NCBI RefSeq assembly: GCF_028595265.1
Contig: NZ_JAQQXP010000003.1
Location: 248,001-312,000 of the forward strand
Length of the DNA: 64,000 nucleotides
From: Alteromonas gilva
GTDB taxonomy: Bacteria; Pseudomonadota; Gammaproteobacteria; Enterobacterales; Alteromonadaceae
Reading direction: 5' to 3'
The translations under genes were made by a program, and so were the position numbers. Below the pieces are notes generated by a model. The model worked only from the letters and a program-made list of their open reading frames with translations. It did not search any database and was not told the origin of the DNA. Shown here piece after piece: positions 28,689-38,565 of this stretch (position 1 is the first letter of the stretch; each line of letters begins with the position of its first letter).

Positions 28689-30632
28689 TTACTCAGCAAT
28701 AAGGGTAATGCGCTCTTGTGATACCACCGCTTCAGGTAGCCTGCGCACGATTTCCTTATCCTTATTAACACTGAGACTACCGGTTAAGCCCTGATACTCT
28801 AGCTGGGGTAACCCTACCAGGCTGTTAAGCCGTGGAATTAAATTATACGCATCGACACCAAACGCAAATAGCCGTTGTAACGAAGTAGGCCGCTGCGGCC
28901 ATAACTGTTCTGCCTGCTGCGCCAGAGCGGGCGCCGGGTTGTCTGGTAGTACCCAGGGCATATCTAAAAAATGCAAATTCTCCAGGTCGCGCCACTGATT
29001 GCGCGACTGGGCGTAATCGACAGAACGAGACGTCGCGAAAACCGGTACCCTGACGCCGCTGAATGGGCTCAGGCTGGCTTCGATGACAGGATTCACCAGT
29101 TCTGTCTGTTCTGGTGACGTAAAAACCACAATCGCATCAATATCACGGCGATTACGCGGCAGGTCATAGAGTGTCTCGTTGGCAAAGCTTTGGATTTCTT
29201 TTATGCGGTCTTTACTCTGCGCTACGTCAAGCGCCTCCAGAATACCATCGCGTAGCGACGCATTGTCGCTATAGGTCACCTTGGTTGGCGCACTGTGTTG
29301 ACGCGCGGCCAAACCGCTTGTTAAACGTTGCCATTGCTCCATGAAGGCATCCTGCATACGCTGATGCAGACTATTGGTCGAGGCTACCAGTATGGGAGAG
29401 CGATGCCCTTGTAAAAAGACCCGGTTGGCCAGTTGTCTGGCTTCATCTTCGGGCGCCAGTGCATAGTAAATCTGGCTGCTGTAGCGGGCTGGCAACAACT
29501 CAACAGGCTGCTTGGGAGAGTCACCCAGCACAGGCTTATCGGAAGACGCAGCCAGCGCCGTATTTATTACCGAAGGGCGATTAAGTGTCAGGATCTGCGC
29601 CGATGCTGGCAGTTGGGATAAGAGCGCATCAACATTTTCTTTTAACAACGGGCCAATAATCCAGTCTGCTGAAGAGGACTTTTCAATGAGCTCAGCAGTG
29701 GTTGCGGTATTGGTATCAATAAACTGCAGCTGCGCCGGCGCTACGTCTTTTATACGGCTGGTTTCGCCAAAGTAAGCTGCCAGTATGCCTTCTTTAATCG
29801 CCATTCCGGTTACCTGCAGGCGTCCGCTGAGCGGCAGCATAACAACGATGTTATCGCGTTTGCCGGGCTCCAGCTTTTCGGGATGGTTGAGGTTATCCGG
29901 CCAGTTAGCGACTAACGGATGGCCTCTGAACACCTGTTGAAACTGCGCCAGTTGCTGTGATAACTGGTCTGGATTAAAACCATAGTCGAGAATCAGTTGT
30001 CGCAAAGAGACATAAGGCGCTAGTTGGCTGTGTTGAGCTGAGCTGGCAAGCTGCTCCGGAGAGCTTTGGTTTACCCAGGCCCAGGCTTGTGCGATATTGT
30101 CGGGTGCGTTCGGGTCGCTCATTAGCAGGGCGTTGGCGGCCTCAATCCACTCACCTAAGCGGGCATATTCCAGTGCCATCAGGCGATACTGCTGTTGCTG
30201 TAAATCTGGCTCAGTTGTGGTGACAGACTGCAATAACCGGAGTCGTTGCTGACTGCCCACTTTATTGTCGTTTTGGTAAAGCTCTGCCAGTAACAGGTTG
30301 TACCGATTGCGTTGTGAGGGCGTACCGAGGGAACCGCGAATAGTAAATAAAATTTGCCTGGCCTGCGCCAGTTGGCCCAGTTCTGCATAGCTTTGTGCTG
30401 CTTTTAGCAGTAAATCGTTGCGCGCATCACGCTCTTCGCCTTGTTGCCAGACACGTTGTGCCTCGGCAAGCCATTGTTCTGGTTGTAATGAGGGGGCTTG
30501 CTGGCTGGTAGTTTCCTGGTTTTGCGTGGGTGTAGCGACTGGCAAAGACGAGGTTTTCGGCGTAGAGCCGCAGCCGCCCAGAAGCAGCAGGGTAAATGTT
30601 CCAACGAGTAACCAGACTTGTTTTCGCGTCAT
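28689..30632 (-). CDS. lpoA: Penicillin-binding protein activator LpoA
   Basis: 647-residue lipoprotein; lipobox LLGGC after MTRKQVWLLVGTFTLL. N-terminal TPR-like half (about 40-230) is followed by a periplasmic-binding-protein-like half starting near IVVMLPLSGRLQVTGMAIK. LpoA reaches through the murein to stimulate PBP1A. ATG 30632 is chosen because GGAA lies just upstream; two further in-frame starts precede it. Divergent from rsmI. Confidence 0.95.
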   Translation of the reverse strand: MTRKQVWLLVGTFTLLLLGGCGSTPKTSSLPVATPTQNQETTSQQAPSLQPEQWLAEAQRVWQQGEERDARNDLLLKAAQSYAELGQLAQARQILFTIRGSLGTPSQRNRYNLLLAELYQNDNKVGSQQRLRLLQSVTTTEPDLQQQQYRLMALEYARLGEWIEAANALLMSDPNAPDNIAQAWAWVNQSSPEQLASSAQHSQLAPYVSLRQLILDYGFNPDQLSQQLAQFQQVFRGHPLVANWPDNLNHPEKLEPGKRDNIVVMLPLSGRLQVTGMAIKEGILAAYFGETSRIKDVAPAQLQFIDTNTATTAELIEKSSSADWIIGPLLKENVDALLSQLPASAQILTLNRPSVINTALAASSDKPVLGDSPKQPVELLPARYSSQIYYALAPEDEARQLANRVFLQGHRSPILVASTNSLHQRMQDAFMEQWQRLTSGLAARQHSAPTKVTYSDNASLRDGILEALDVAQSKDRIKEIQSFANETLYDLPRNRRDIDAIVVFTSPEQTELVNPVIEASLSPFSGVRVPVFATSRSVDYAQSRNQWRDLENLHFLDMPWVLPDNPAPALAQQAEQLWPQRPTSLQRLFAFGVDAYNLIPRLNSLVGLPQLEYQGLTGSLSVNKDKEIVRRLPEAVVSQERITLIAE

Positions 30633-30885
30633 AATTTCCAGCTTGATTTGTATCATTACCACAGAGCATTTAGTGTATCGCACTGAAAGGTAAAAGCCAT
30701 CGTTAGGTTAAAAATCTGTACTTACGGCGAGTGCATCGGGGTGAGAGAAAGTGATGCGTCCCCTCACACTGCACAAAATGGCAACGCTTAGACCGATTTA
30801 ATAGCGCTAATGGTGACAAGCGATTTGCGTGCTACGCACAAACAGGTATATTGACAACCCGAAACAGTTCACGGAATTAACGGCT

Positions 30886-31719
30886 ATGACATCCGCTCCA
30901 CTTTATATCGTGCCAACCCCAATAGGCAATCTGCAGGATATTACGCAGCGCGCGCTGACGGTGCTTAACGAAGTGCACTGGATAGCAGCTGAAGATACCA
31001 GGCATAGCCAAAAACTGCTGCAACACTTTAGTATTCAGGCCAAAACGCTGTCGCTGCATGATCACAACGAAGAAAAACGCACCGAGATGCTGTGTAAAAA
31101 ATTACAGGCCGGCGAATCAGTGGCGTTAATCAGTGATGCGGGAACACCGCTTATCAGCGATCCGGGGTTTGTACTGGTGCGTGCTTGCCGTGCACAAAAC
31201 ATCGATGTAATCGCATTACCCGGCCCGTGCGCGGCGATCACCGCCCTGAGTGCCTCGGGGCTTTCCACTGACCGGTTTATTTTTGAAGGCTTTTTACCGG
31301 TTAAAACCCAGGCGCGCAAAACCATCCTGGAAACCTTGCTGGATCGTAGCTGCACCAGCGTATTTTACGAAGCGCCACGGCGCATAGTGGATACCGTTAC
31401 CGATATCAAGGAGACGCTGGGTGACGACCGCCAGTTGGTGCTTGCTAAAGAACTCACCAAAACCTTTGAGCGCTATATTTGTGACACGCCGGATGGGGTG
31501 CTGGCCTGGCTGCGAGCAGATCCTGTCCATCAAAAAGGCGAGTTTGTGCTGATGGTTAGCGGCGCGCCGCGACAAACCGACGCGCTGCCTGCCGATGCCA
31601 TGGCCTTGCTTAAACGGTTAAAACAGGATTTACCGCTAAAAAAAGCCGCTGCTATTGTTGCAGATCATTATCAGCTCAAGAAAAACGCTTTGTACCAGGC
31701 AGGATTAGCTTTAGACTAA
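30886..31719 (+). CDS. rsmI: 16S rRNA (cytidine1402-2'-O)-methyltransferase
   Basis: 277 residues from ATG 30886 (MTSAPLYIVPTPIGNLQDIT). The tetrapyrrole-methylase-like fold shows the SAM-binding PTPIGNL, the ISDAGTPLISDPG loop and GLSTDRFIFEGFLP. It methylates the ribose of C1402 in the ribosomal decoding centre. The upstream in-frame extension lacks family sequence. Divergent from lpoA with a 253-bp gap between start codons. Confidence 0.96.
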   Translation: MTSAPLYIVPTPIGNLQDITQRALTVLNEVHWIAAEDTRHSQKLLQHFSIQAKTLSLHDHNEEKRTEMLCKKLQAGESVALISDAGTPLISDPGFVLVRACRAQNIDVIALPGPCAAITALSASGLSTDRFIFEGFLPVKTQARKTILETLLDRSCTSVFYEAPRRIVDTVTDIKETLGDDRQLVLAKELTKTFERYICDTPDGVLAWLRADPVHQKGEFVLMVSGAPRQTDALPADAMALLKRLKQDLPLKKAAAIVADHYQLKKNALYQAGLALD

Positions 31720-31741
31720 TTTAGCCAACAGGCGTGATGCA

Positions 31742-31795
31742 AGAGACATCATAGGAGTTTGCGTTGCCTGGGACCTCATTGACGATGAAGTCTCT
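31742..31795. repeat. Imperfect inverted repeat downstream of rsmI
   Basis: AGAGACATCAT (31742-31752) pairs with ATGAAGTCTCT (31785-31795) at 10 of 11 positions across 32 bases. No T-run follows, so this is not a standard terminator; role unknown. Confidence 0.3.
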
Positions 31796-31899
31796 GGCAG
31801 ACGTAATAACCATCACATTTTCTCTGCGGTTGAAATTCACTTATTTCACCTTCATGGTGATAGTTCAGGTACATAGTATTGCTAAGTGGGGAACTGCGC

Positions 31900-32166
31900 A
31901 TGCGTGAAAGAACGCTGAATATCGATATGGATCATGGCAACTGGATGGTTAACATCATCAATGAGCATGACGACAATGGCGTATACGAACTGGTGTCGCC
32001 GGCAAAATCAGCACCGGTGCATATACATGATGAGCACCTCAGTGGCTTTGAATACAGCATTACCGGTAAAGCAAATAGCCCCTTTACTATTCGATTAGAT
32101 GACACGGTATTAGCCGAAGGAAAAATCAGCGCCAGCGGCATAAGCCGGGGACGCGGCGTGATATAA
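31900..32166 (+). CDS. Small hypothetical protein
   Basis: 88 residues, no signal or membrane segment. Acidic and rich in His/Asp (NIDMDHGNWMVNIINEHDDNG, then PVHIHDEHLSGFEYSITGK) and predicted to be mainly beta strand. ATG 31900 is preceded by GGGGAA and is preferred over TTG 31879. No family recognised. It converges on the secreted protein gene at 32181 with a 14-bp gap. Confidence 0.5.
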   Translation: MRERTLNIDMDHGNWMVNIINEHDDNGVYELVSPAKSAPVHIHDEHLSGFEYSITGKANSPFTIRLDDTVLAEGKISASGISRGRGVI

Positions 32167-32180
32167 CAGCTCAGGCAAGG

Positions 32181-33245
32181 CTAACCGGGTTTTAAACCGC
32201 AGCGATCTGTCCAGGTAACAGCCGTGGCAGGGCACGTCCTATGACCTTCAGAATCCGTATGGCAGAGCGTGACGTTGCGGGTAAACTGACAAAACGACGA
32301 GTCGGGAGCCGTTTTAATAGCAGTTCCCACAAATGGATTGTTAAAACTGCCATGGCCGCCGCCTTCTGTGGCTGTAGTGGTATCCGGCTCACTCTTTTCG
32401 CGAAGAAGTTCTGTTAAACAACTGGATATACCGCCATCCGTTAAATCAGTGGCGTTGCCGCCGAATAATTCACCGTACTGAAACCCGTCAATTTTAGTGA
32501 AAGCTTTGTGTAACGTTAAATTAAAAAGAGGGTGAACTGTGTTGGCGGGATTATTAGCGAAGTTGACGTTAAATGCGATCCGGTTGTCGAAACTGTCACC
32601 CCACAGCGCAAGTAAATTATGCTGTGCATACTGCGAAATAACACTACTGTCTGCTTTGAATTCAGCGCGTAAGCGGGTGGCTAGTTTATGTTTTATCTCT
32701 CTTTCATGGCCCAAATTTTTAAAATAATACGCAGGGTGGCTGGCGCAACTGTCATGCGGTGTATCATTCTGACTAGCTGTGCCGTAAGGCATTTCACTCA
32801 CTCTGGATTGCGCAAGCTCAGCGCTTTCTGCTGATACTTTATTCACTGCTTGCTCCAGATCCGCATAAAACTCGAAATACTTGTCTATTAAGACGCGCTC
32901 ATCAGGTAAAACACGGGAAGGTACAACGCTTACAACAGGCAGGTTTTGTGCATCAATACGGGTGGTTACCTCGAACTTAAAGACTTTTTTGTTGCTATGC
33001 ACAGGAACGAATATAGTTTTACTGACCGGGTCACACATTGATTCCGCGGGACTTTTACTATCGGTTTTACAATCATTGTCCGGCGCATTTTCGGTGGCTA
33101 TCTTAGTGGCAGCCTGAAAATCACAATTGTCACATGCATAGGCTTTATGTTGAACCTGATTGCTATTTTTAGGCTCAGAGGCAACAGTGGAAGGGCTAAC
33201 AAGCCACAATAAGAGGGTAGAGTAGTATATTACTCGATTTGTCAT
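32181..33245 (-). CDS. Hypothetical exported protein
   Basis: 354 residues from ATG 33245 (AAGGA about 9 bases upstream). The N-terminus (YYSTLLLWLVSPSTVASEP) is a signal peptide. Mature protein has several cysteine pairs (CDNCDF, CKTD, MCDP, CASH, CLTE, FCQF, LCHT, TCPA, RCGL), consistent with disulfides in the periplasm or medium, and a central region with NRIAFNVNFANNPANTV. No family recognised; no conserved neighbour. Confidence 0.5.
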   Translation of the reverse strand: MTNRVIYYSTLLLWLVSPSTVASEPKNSNQVQHKAYACDNCDFQAATKIATENAPDNDCKTDSKSPAESMCDPVSKTIFVPVHSNKKVFKFEVTTRIDAQNLPVVSVVPSRVLPDERVLIDKYFEFYADLEQAVNKVSAESAELAQSRVSEMPYGTASQNDTPHDSCASHPAYYFKNLGHEREIKHKLATRLRAEFKADSSVISQYAQHNLLALWGDSFDNRIAFNVNFANNPANTVHPLFNLTLHKAFTKIDGFQYGELFGGNATDLTDGGISSCLTELLREKSEPDTTTATEGGGHGSFNNPFVGTAIKTAPDSSFCQFTRNVTLCHTDSEGHRTCPATAVTWTDRCGLKPG

Positions 33246-33442
33246 GGTTGATAATCCTTTATCAGTGACGGCGGCTTTATTACCACCAGGCTTTGTTGAC
33301 GTTATCATTGGTGACCGGGATATGCCACTCATAACGCAGTGAAGCCCAAATGAGTCATTCATATATTGATGCGCACCTGCTGTAAAGCTCTACAGGCGCG
33401 CTGCATAATATTAACTATTTATGCGACAGGTCTTAATCTGGC

Positions 33443-34573
33443 TCAGGATAACCGTGACTTAAAGTCGCTGTAGTTAAACTCGCGGATAAGTTCAAACTCA
33501 CCATCTTGCCGTAAAATGCCAATGGCAGGGTGCTGAACACCGTTGAAAAACGTGGTTTTTACCATGGTGTAATGCATCATATCTTCAAACTGCAGTTTGT
33601 CGCCCACCTGTAAAGGTTTTGCAAAACTGTAGGTATCAATGACATCGCCGGCCAGGCAGGAATTACCGCCTAACTTGATATCAAACCCCAGTTCGCCCGG
33701 CTCACCGCCGCCTACAATGGCTGGTCGGTAGGGCATTTCTAACACATCAGGCATATGCGCCGTGGCGGAGATATCCAAAATGGCAATAGGACCCTGGTTG
33801 TCAACGATATCGACGACTTCGGCGATTAGCGGGCCGGTTTGCCATGCCACCGCCGAGCCGGGTTCTAATATGATATCCAGATTGGGGTACTTGGCTTTAA
33901 AAGCCGCCAGGGTACTAATTAAATGCTCTACGTCATAACCTTTGCGGGTCATTAAATGACCGCCGCCCAGGTTAAGCCATTTCAACTGGCTCAGCCATTG
34001 TCCGAAGCGTTTTTCGATGGCTTCCAGTGTACGGGCAGTGGCAAAAGAGTCGCATTCGCACAGATTGTGGCAATGAAAGCCATCAATACCGGTCAAATCA
34101 ACGCCGTTGAGTTCACTGGCCCGGATACCCAGTCTTGAGCCTGGGGCCGCAGGGTCGTACAGCGGTGTATCTGCTTCCTGGTGCTCCGGGTTAATACGCA
34201 GACCCAGTGACACCCCTGGCAAATCCTCGTGGTAGCGTTGCCACTGGCCAATGCTGTTAAAGGACAGGTGATTAACCAGGCCCGCTAACTCGGCAATTTC
34301 CTGTGGCTTGTAAGCCGGCGCGTAGGCGTGAACTTCTTTGCCCATTTCGCTGGCGAGTTTAGCTTCCCATACAGAGCTGGCTGTCGCGCCATGTAAGTAC
34401 TGGCCGATAATGTCAAAACACGACCACATGGAAAAGCCCTTCAGAGCCAGAATAATCCGCGCCCCGGATCGAGCCTGAACGTCTTTCATTAAGCGCAGGT
34501 TTTCAACTAACCGGGCTTCTTCCAGTACATAGCACGGCGATGGAATATCCGTGCGTTGGGTTAAATCAGTCAC
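33443..34573 (-). CDS. nspC: Carboxynorspermidine (carboxyspermidine) decarboxylase
   Basis: 376 residues, fold type III PLP enzyme (alanine-racemase-like). Probable PLP lysine is K45 in ILALKGFSMWS; DGFHCHNLCECDSF and WLNLGGGHLMTRKGYD carry the phosphate-binding region. It makes norspermidine or spermidine from the carboxylated intermediate. GTG start at 34573 with AGGAGA nearby; 14 bp after the dehydrogenase gene, so an operon. Confidence 0.95.
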   Translation of the reverse strand: MTDLTQRTDIPSPCYVLEEARLVENLRLMKDVQARSGARIILALKGFSMWSCFDIIGQYLHGATASSVWEAKLASEMGKEVHAYAPAYKPQEIAELAGLVNHLSFNSIGQWQRYHEDLPGVSLGLRINPEHQEADTPLYDPAAPGSRLGIRASELNGVDLTGIDGFHCHNLCECDSFATARTLEAIEKRFGQWLSQLKWLNLGGGHLMTRKGYDVEHLISTLAAFKAKYPNLDIILEPGSAVAWQTGPLIAEVVDIVDNQGPIAILDISATAHMPDVLEMPYRPAIVGGGEPGELGFDIKLGGNSCLAGDVIDTYSFAKPLQVGDKLQFEDMMHYTMVKTTFFNGVQHPAIGILRQDGEFELIREFNYSDFKSRLS

Positions 34574-34587
34574 GCCTGCTCTCCTGC

Positions 34588-35790
34588 CTAACGGCTAAAT
34601 GGGCTCTTATCGCATTCCAGCACATGCCATGGTAAACCATGCTTGTTAAGCTCATCCATAAACGGGTCTGGATCGAATTGCTCCATGTTCCATACGCCCG
34701 GTTGCTTCCATTTGCCCTGTAACATCATCATTGCGCCAATCATGGCCGGTACTCCGGTGGTGTAAGACACCGCCTGAGCGCCGACTTCTTCATTACATAC
34801 GGCGTGATCGCAGTTGTTGTAAATGAAGATGGTTTTTTCTTTACCGTCTTTAATACCGGTAATGTAAGTGCCAATACAGGTCATGCCGGTATAACCTTCC
34901 GCCAGTGACCCCGGGTTTGGCAATACGGCTTTTAAAAACTCCAGCGGCACGATTTGCTGGCCCTGAAACTCAACCGGCTCAATGCTTGTCATACCAATGC
35001 CTTCGAGCACTTTCAGGTGGTTAAGATAGGCATCGCCAAAGGTCATCCAGAAACGTGCGCGTTTAAGGGTTGGAAAATGCTTAACAATGGATTCCAACTC
35101 TTCGTGGAACATCAGGTACGATGCGCGAACGCCAATGTTCTGATAATCCAAATCTTCACGCACACTTAGCGGATCGGTTTCTTTCCATTCGCCATTTTCC
35201 CAGTAGCGGCCGCGCTGGGTAATTTCGCGGATGTTGATTTCCGGATTGAAGTTGGTCGCAAAGGCCTGGCCGTGATCGCCACCATTACAGTCAACGATGT
35301 CCAGATAATGAATTTCATCAAAGTAATGCTTGGCGGCATAGGCGGTATAAACGTTGGTTACGCCCGGATCAAAACCACTGCCCAGCAGCGCCATAATGCC
35401 AGCATCTTTAAACTTATCCTGATATGCCCACTGCCAGGAATACTCAAACTTGGCAACGTCTTTTGGCTCGTAATTGGCGGTGTCCAGATAATCGGTTTGC
35501 GTGGCCAGACAGGCGTCCATTATCGGTAAATCCTGATACGGTAACGCCAGGTTAATGACCAAATCGGGTTTAACCTCATTGATCAATGCCTCAACGTCTT
35601 TGGCATTGTCGGCATCTACGGCATAAACCGCTTTAACCCGGTCGGCGCCGACTTCTTTTTGCAGTGCTTCGCACTTGGATACGGTGCGGCTGGCAAGATA
35701 TATTTCGTCAAAATATTCAGGCAGGCGGGCACACTTTTTAATCGTTACAGCGGCCACGCCACCGGCACCAATAATCAGAACACGAGACAT
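34588..35790 (-). CDS. Carboxynorspermidine/carboxyspermidine synthase (saccharopine dehydrogenase-like)
   Basis: 400 residues. N-terminal Rossmann fold VLIIGAGGVAAVTIKKCA, then the saccharopine-dehydrogenase-family catalytic region with GFDPGVTNVYTAYAA and DCNGGDHG. It reductively condenses aspartate semialdehyde with a diamine using NADPH; nspC then decarboxylates the product. This is the SAM-independent polyamine route known in Vibrio and many other bacteria. Whether the diamine is putrescine or diaminopropane cannot be told here. Confidence 0.94.
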   Translation of the reverse strand: MSRVLIIGAGGVAAVTIKKCARLPEYFDEIYLASRTVSKCEALQKEVGADRVKAVYAVDADNAKDVEALINEVKPDLVINLALPYQDLPIMDACLATQTDYLDTANYEPKDVAKFEYSWQWAYQDKFKDAGIMALLGSGFDPGVTNVYTAYAAKHYFDEIHYLDIVDCNGGDHGQAFATNFNPEINIREITQRGRYWENGEWKETDPLSVREDLDYQNIGVRASYLMFHEELESIVKHFPTLKRARFWMTFGDAYLNHLKVLEGIGMTSIEPVEFQGQQIVPLEFLKAVLPNPGSLAEGYTGMTCIGTYITGIKDGKEKTIFIYNNCDHAVCNEEVGAQAVSYTTGVPAMIGAMMMLQGKWKQPGVWNMEQFDPDPFMDELNKHGLPWHVLECDKSPFSR

Positions 35791-35926
35791 ATTTTTTATC
35801 CCTTTTAATAAGATTTAAAATTTGCGTTGAATGCTAACAGACGGCGTAAAATTGGCAAGCAAAGTTACATGCTGAAAACATAAAGGATAGTGCATTAGCA
35901 GGGGCTTGCATGAATAACACTGGCGG

Positions 35927-36334
35927 TTATTTCTCTACCAACGGAGGGGCCAGGATAACCTGTTGATTTTTTCGGTAATACGGGTAAACCACGGAGCGTT
36001 CCGGGCGGTTGGGTTCGCACAGCGTAATGACGATGGCATCCTGGGCTTGTTTTTCGTTGATCTCAATTTGTGCGGCATACACCAATGTGGCATATGCGTC
36101 ATTGTCGGTAATGTTATCGATGATCCGCCATTGCAGGTGCTCCAGGATTTGCATCTCACCCGGATTCTCTACCCCGTAGTCTTCACTGAATAAGCAACCA
36201 ATACGACCATTTTCGTAGATTGCGGCAAAGGGATAAAAGGTGTTTTCTACCCTGAGCAGGGTTTTGCAAAGTACCAGAGAACGGTCAATTAGCAACTGAC
36301 TTGGACGTGAAAAAACAATATGGCCATCACTCAT
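35927..36334 (-). CDS. Hypothetical protein
   Basis: 135 residues, no signal or membrane helix, ATG preceded by GGGAGC. Sequence blocks such as FYPFAAIYENGRIGCLFSED and QAQDAIVITLCEPNRPERSV suggest an alternating strand/helix globular domain of small cytosolic type. I do not recognise a named family. Lies alone on the minus strand between the polyamine pair and the PLP enzyme. Confidence 0.55.
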   Translation of the reverse strand: MSDGHIVFSRPSQLLIDRSLVLCKTLLRVENTFYPFAAIYENGRIGCLFSEDYGVENPGEMQILEHLQWRIIDNITDNDAYATLVYAAQIEINEKQAQDAIVITLCEPNRPERSVVYPYYRKNQQVILAPPLVEK

Positions 36335-36369
36335 AGAAGCTCCCGGTTAGTTACTTTTAAATTGAAACG

Positions 36370-37332
36370 TCAAATGTTGCCTGCAGGATCAGAACGACTG
36401 CCTTGTAAACCACCTGTATGCAAAATGACGATGTTGTCACCCGGAGTAAAAAAGCCGTCTTCCAAAAGGTGTTTTACGGCGTAAAACACCTTGCCGGAAT
36501 AAACAGGCTCAACTGCCAACTCATGCTCCTTTAATAGCTCATCACAAAAGGATGTTAAAGCAGGTGAACGCCTGGCGTATCCACCGTGATGAAACTGATG
36601 CAATATTTGCCATTGTGTGGCAGGTAACATGCTATTTTGCTGGTGGCGCGTTGAAAAATCGGGTAAAAACTGCGCAACCAGATCCTCAAGATACCCAACC
36701 CCGTTAAGAACTGCAATACCCAGTGCAGACTGGTGTGGTGCGAGGCCGCTAACGATCCCTGCCATGGTTGCGCCGCTGGCGACCGGGGTAATGATGGTAT
36801 TAAAGGGGTGGGGAGAAATTTCCGCCAGCAGTTGCCGAACGCCTGACAGCGCCGACAATTGGCTGCCACCCTCAGGTATAATCAAAGCCCCGGGGGCATC
36901 CTGTTGCAAAGTGGCCAGGTAGTCGGGATCGTGACGACGATGATATTCTGCCTTGGTGACATACCTGATGGTTGCCTGCCAGGTCGCTAAATCGGTTAGC
37001 ATTGGCGTCGGATTAGCCTGGTAATTGCCGCGCACAATCGCTGTAAAAGCAATGTCTAACTGCCGGCAGCACCAGCCAAGCGCATGCAAGTGATTAGAAT
37101 AGCCTCCACCAAAACTTATAATGTGGCGTTTTGATGCTGGTCGCTCATGCAAAAATGTATGCAGGACGTCGCTCAGTTTGCGCCATTTATTACCCGATAT
37201 AATGGGATGGATGAGATCATCACGCTTGATCCACATTGAGACTTTGTTAGCGCCTGGCCAATCCGGGGTAAATGCCGTGAGTGGAGAAGGCAGATTTAAT
37301 CCCAGGCGCGCAGGCAAATTATCACAAGACAT
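36370..37332 (-). CDS. PLP-dependent ACC deaminase/D-cysteine desulfhydrase family protein
   Basis: 320 residues, fold type II PLP enzyme. ISGNKWRKL contains the probable PLP lysine K49; SFGGGYSNHLHALGW and the GlySer-rich ASGATMAGIVSGL fit phosphate binding. The C-terminal VEPVYSGKVFYAV is characteristic. The true substrate (ACC, D-cysteine or another amino acid) cannot be assigned; D-cysteine desulfhydrase is commoner in gammaproteobacteria. Confidence 0.85.
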   Translation of the reverse strand: MSCDNLPARLGLNLPSPLTAFTPDWPGANKVSMWIKRDDLIHPIISGNKWRKLSDVLHTFLHERPASKRHIISFGGGYSNHLHALGWCCRQLDIAFTAIVRGNYQANPTPMLTDLATWQATIRYVTKAEYHRRHDPDYLATLQQDAPGALIIPEGGSQLSALSGVRQLLAEISPHPFNTIITPVASGATMAGIVSGLAPHQSALGIAVLNGVGYLEDLVAQFLPDFSTRHQQNSMLPATQWQILHQFHHGGYARRSPALTSFCDELLKEHELAVEPVYSGKVFYAVKHLLEDGFFTPGDNIVILHTGGLQGSRSDPAGNI

Positions 37333-37461
37333 ATTGAAGAGCAGTCACATAACAGTTTGATAGGCAGCAGATTAGGGGGGATGGGAGCAAAACGCAATTG
37401 CAGTGATCACTAATAGCATCATACCGGTATAAATGATCATATCACTCAGGTAATCAGGACA

Positions 37462-38001
37462 ATGTTAAATAAACTGCTATCGACATCCGCTGCTGCTTTG
37501 CTGTTAAGTGTTGCTATGCCAGCCAGCGCTGCTGTTCCGTCATTGGTGACCGATGCGGTACCCAATGCACAACTGGCCGGTCAGGCCCGCTACTCTTATT
37601 TATTCTGGGATGTATACGACGCGGCATTGTACGCGCCGCAGGGACGCTGGCATCAGACCCGGCCGTTTGCGCTGACACTGACTTATCTGCGCGATTTTGA
37701 CGGTGCTGAAATTGCCGAGCGCTCGGTCAAAGAAATGCGCGCCCAAGGGTTCAGCGATAACGAAAGTTTACAGCGCTGGCAAAAAGCGATGACAGAGTTG
37801 TTTCCCGATGTCTCCGAAAACGACACTATCGCCGGCGTTGCGACTGCCGCAGGCACGTCGCGGTTTTACTTCAATGGTGAGTTTCTGGGTGAAATAGAGG
37901 AGCAGGCTTTTACCGAATGGTTTTTCAACATCTGGCTAGGTCCGAAGACCACTGAGCCGGATTTCAGAGCTAAACTACTTAATCTCAAGGAGGCCTCATG
38001 A
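37462..38001 (+). CDS. Exported chalcone isomerase-like protein
   Basis: 179 residues. Signal peptide LLSTSAAALLLSVAMPASA, then a CHI-like domain (ARYSYLFWDVYDAALYAP, LTYLRDFDGAEIAERSVKEM, FYFNGEFLGEIEEQAF). Bacterial members are not flavonoid enzymes; they occur with DUF3833 and lipid-modification genes, suggesting lipid or fatty-acid binding (inference). Overlaps the DUF3833 gene by 4 bp (ATGA). Confidence 0.85.
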   Translation: MLNKLLSTSAAALLLSVAMPASAAVPSLVTDAVPNAQLAGQARYSYLFWDVYDAALYAPQGRWHQTRPFALTLTYLRDFDGAEIAERSVKEMRAQGFSDNESLQRWQKAMTELFPDVSENDTIAGVATAAGTSRFYFNGEFLGEIEEQAFTEWFFNIWLGPKTTEPDFRAKLLNLKEAS

Positions 38002-38531
38002 GCCGCATAGCACTAGTATTGTTGGGTATTTTATTGTTGGGCGGGTGCAGCGCATCCATTGATGGTTCAAGCTATACCAGCCAAACCCCGGCGTTATCGC
38101 TGGAACAATTTTTTGACGGCAAGGTAAAAGCGTGGGGCATAGTGCAAAATCGCTCTGGTGATGTCGTTCAGCGGTTTACGGTGGATATACAAGGCCGAAT
38201 GGATGGCGATACACTGATACTGGATGAAACATTTCACTACGAGGTGGGCGACGGCCCCGATAAGCGGGTTTGGCGTATTACGCCAACCGGTAACGGTGAA
38301 TATGATGGTGCTGCCGGTGATATACTTGGCACCGCCAAGGGCGTATCCTATGGCAATGCGTTCAATTTTCGCTACGAGATGGATTTACCGGTGGATGATA
38401 CCACCTATCAGGTCGCCTTCGACGATTGGTTCTGGGCATTTGAAGACGGCACGTTAATGAATCGCTCGTACGTTAAGAAGTTTGGACTGGTAATGGCGGA
38501 AGTGACTATTTTTATGCAACAACAGCCATAA
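37998..38531 (+). CDS. DUF3833 lipoprotein
   Basis: 177 residues with lipobox LLGGC (VLLGILLLGGCSAS), so lipid-anchored. The body matches DUF3833: FDGKVKAWGIVQNRSGDVVQRF, FTVDIQGRMDGDTLILDE, and FAFDDWFWAFEDGTLMNR-type C-terminal block (DDWFWAFEDGTLMNRSYVKK). Lipocalin-like beta structure is likely. Translationally coupled to the upstream chalcone isomerase-like gene. Exact function unknown. Confidence 0.88.
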   Translation: MSRIALVLLGILLLGGCSASIDGSSYTSQTPALSLEQFFDGKVKAWGIVQNRSGDVVQRFTVDIQGRMDGDTLILDETFHYEVGDGPDKRVWRITPTGNGEYDGAAGDILGTAKGVSYGNAFNFRYEMDLPVDDTTYQVAFDDWFWAFEDGTLMNRSYVKKFGLVMAEVTIFMQQQP

Positions 38532-38565
38532 ACTAACAACTCAACATGACTCAGGGATGTAATGA

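Noticed and set aside
31720..31899. Possible RNase P RNA (rnpB) after rsmI
   Set aside because: The gap is too short (180 bp) and lacks the conserved rnpB core sequences.
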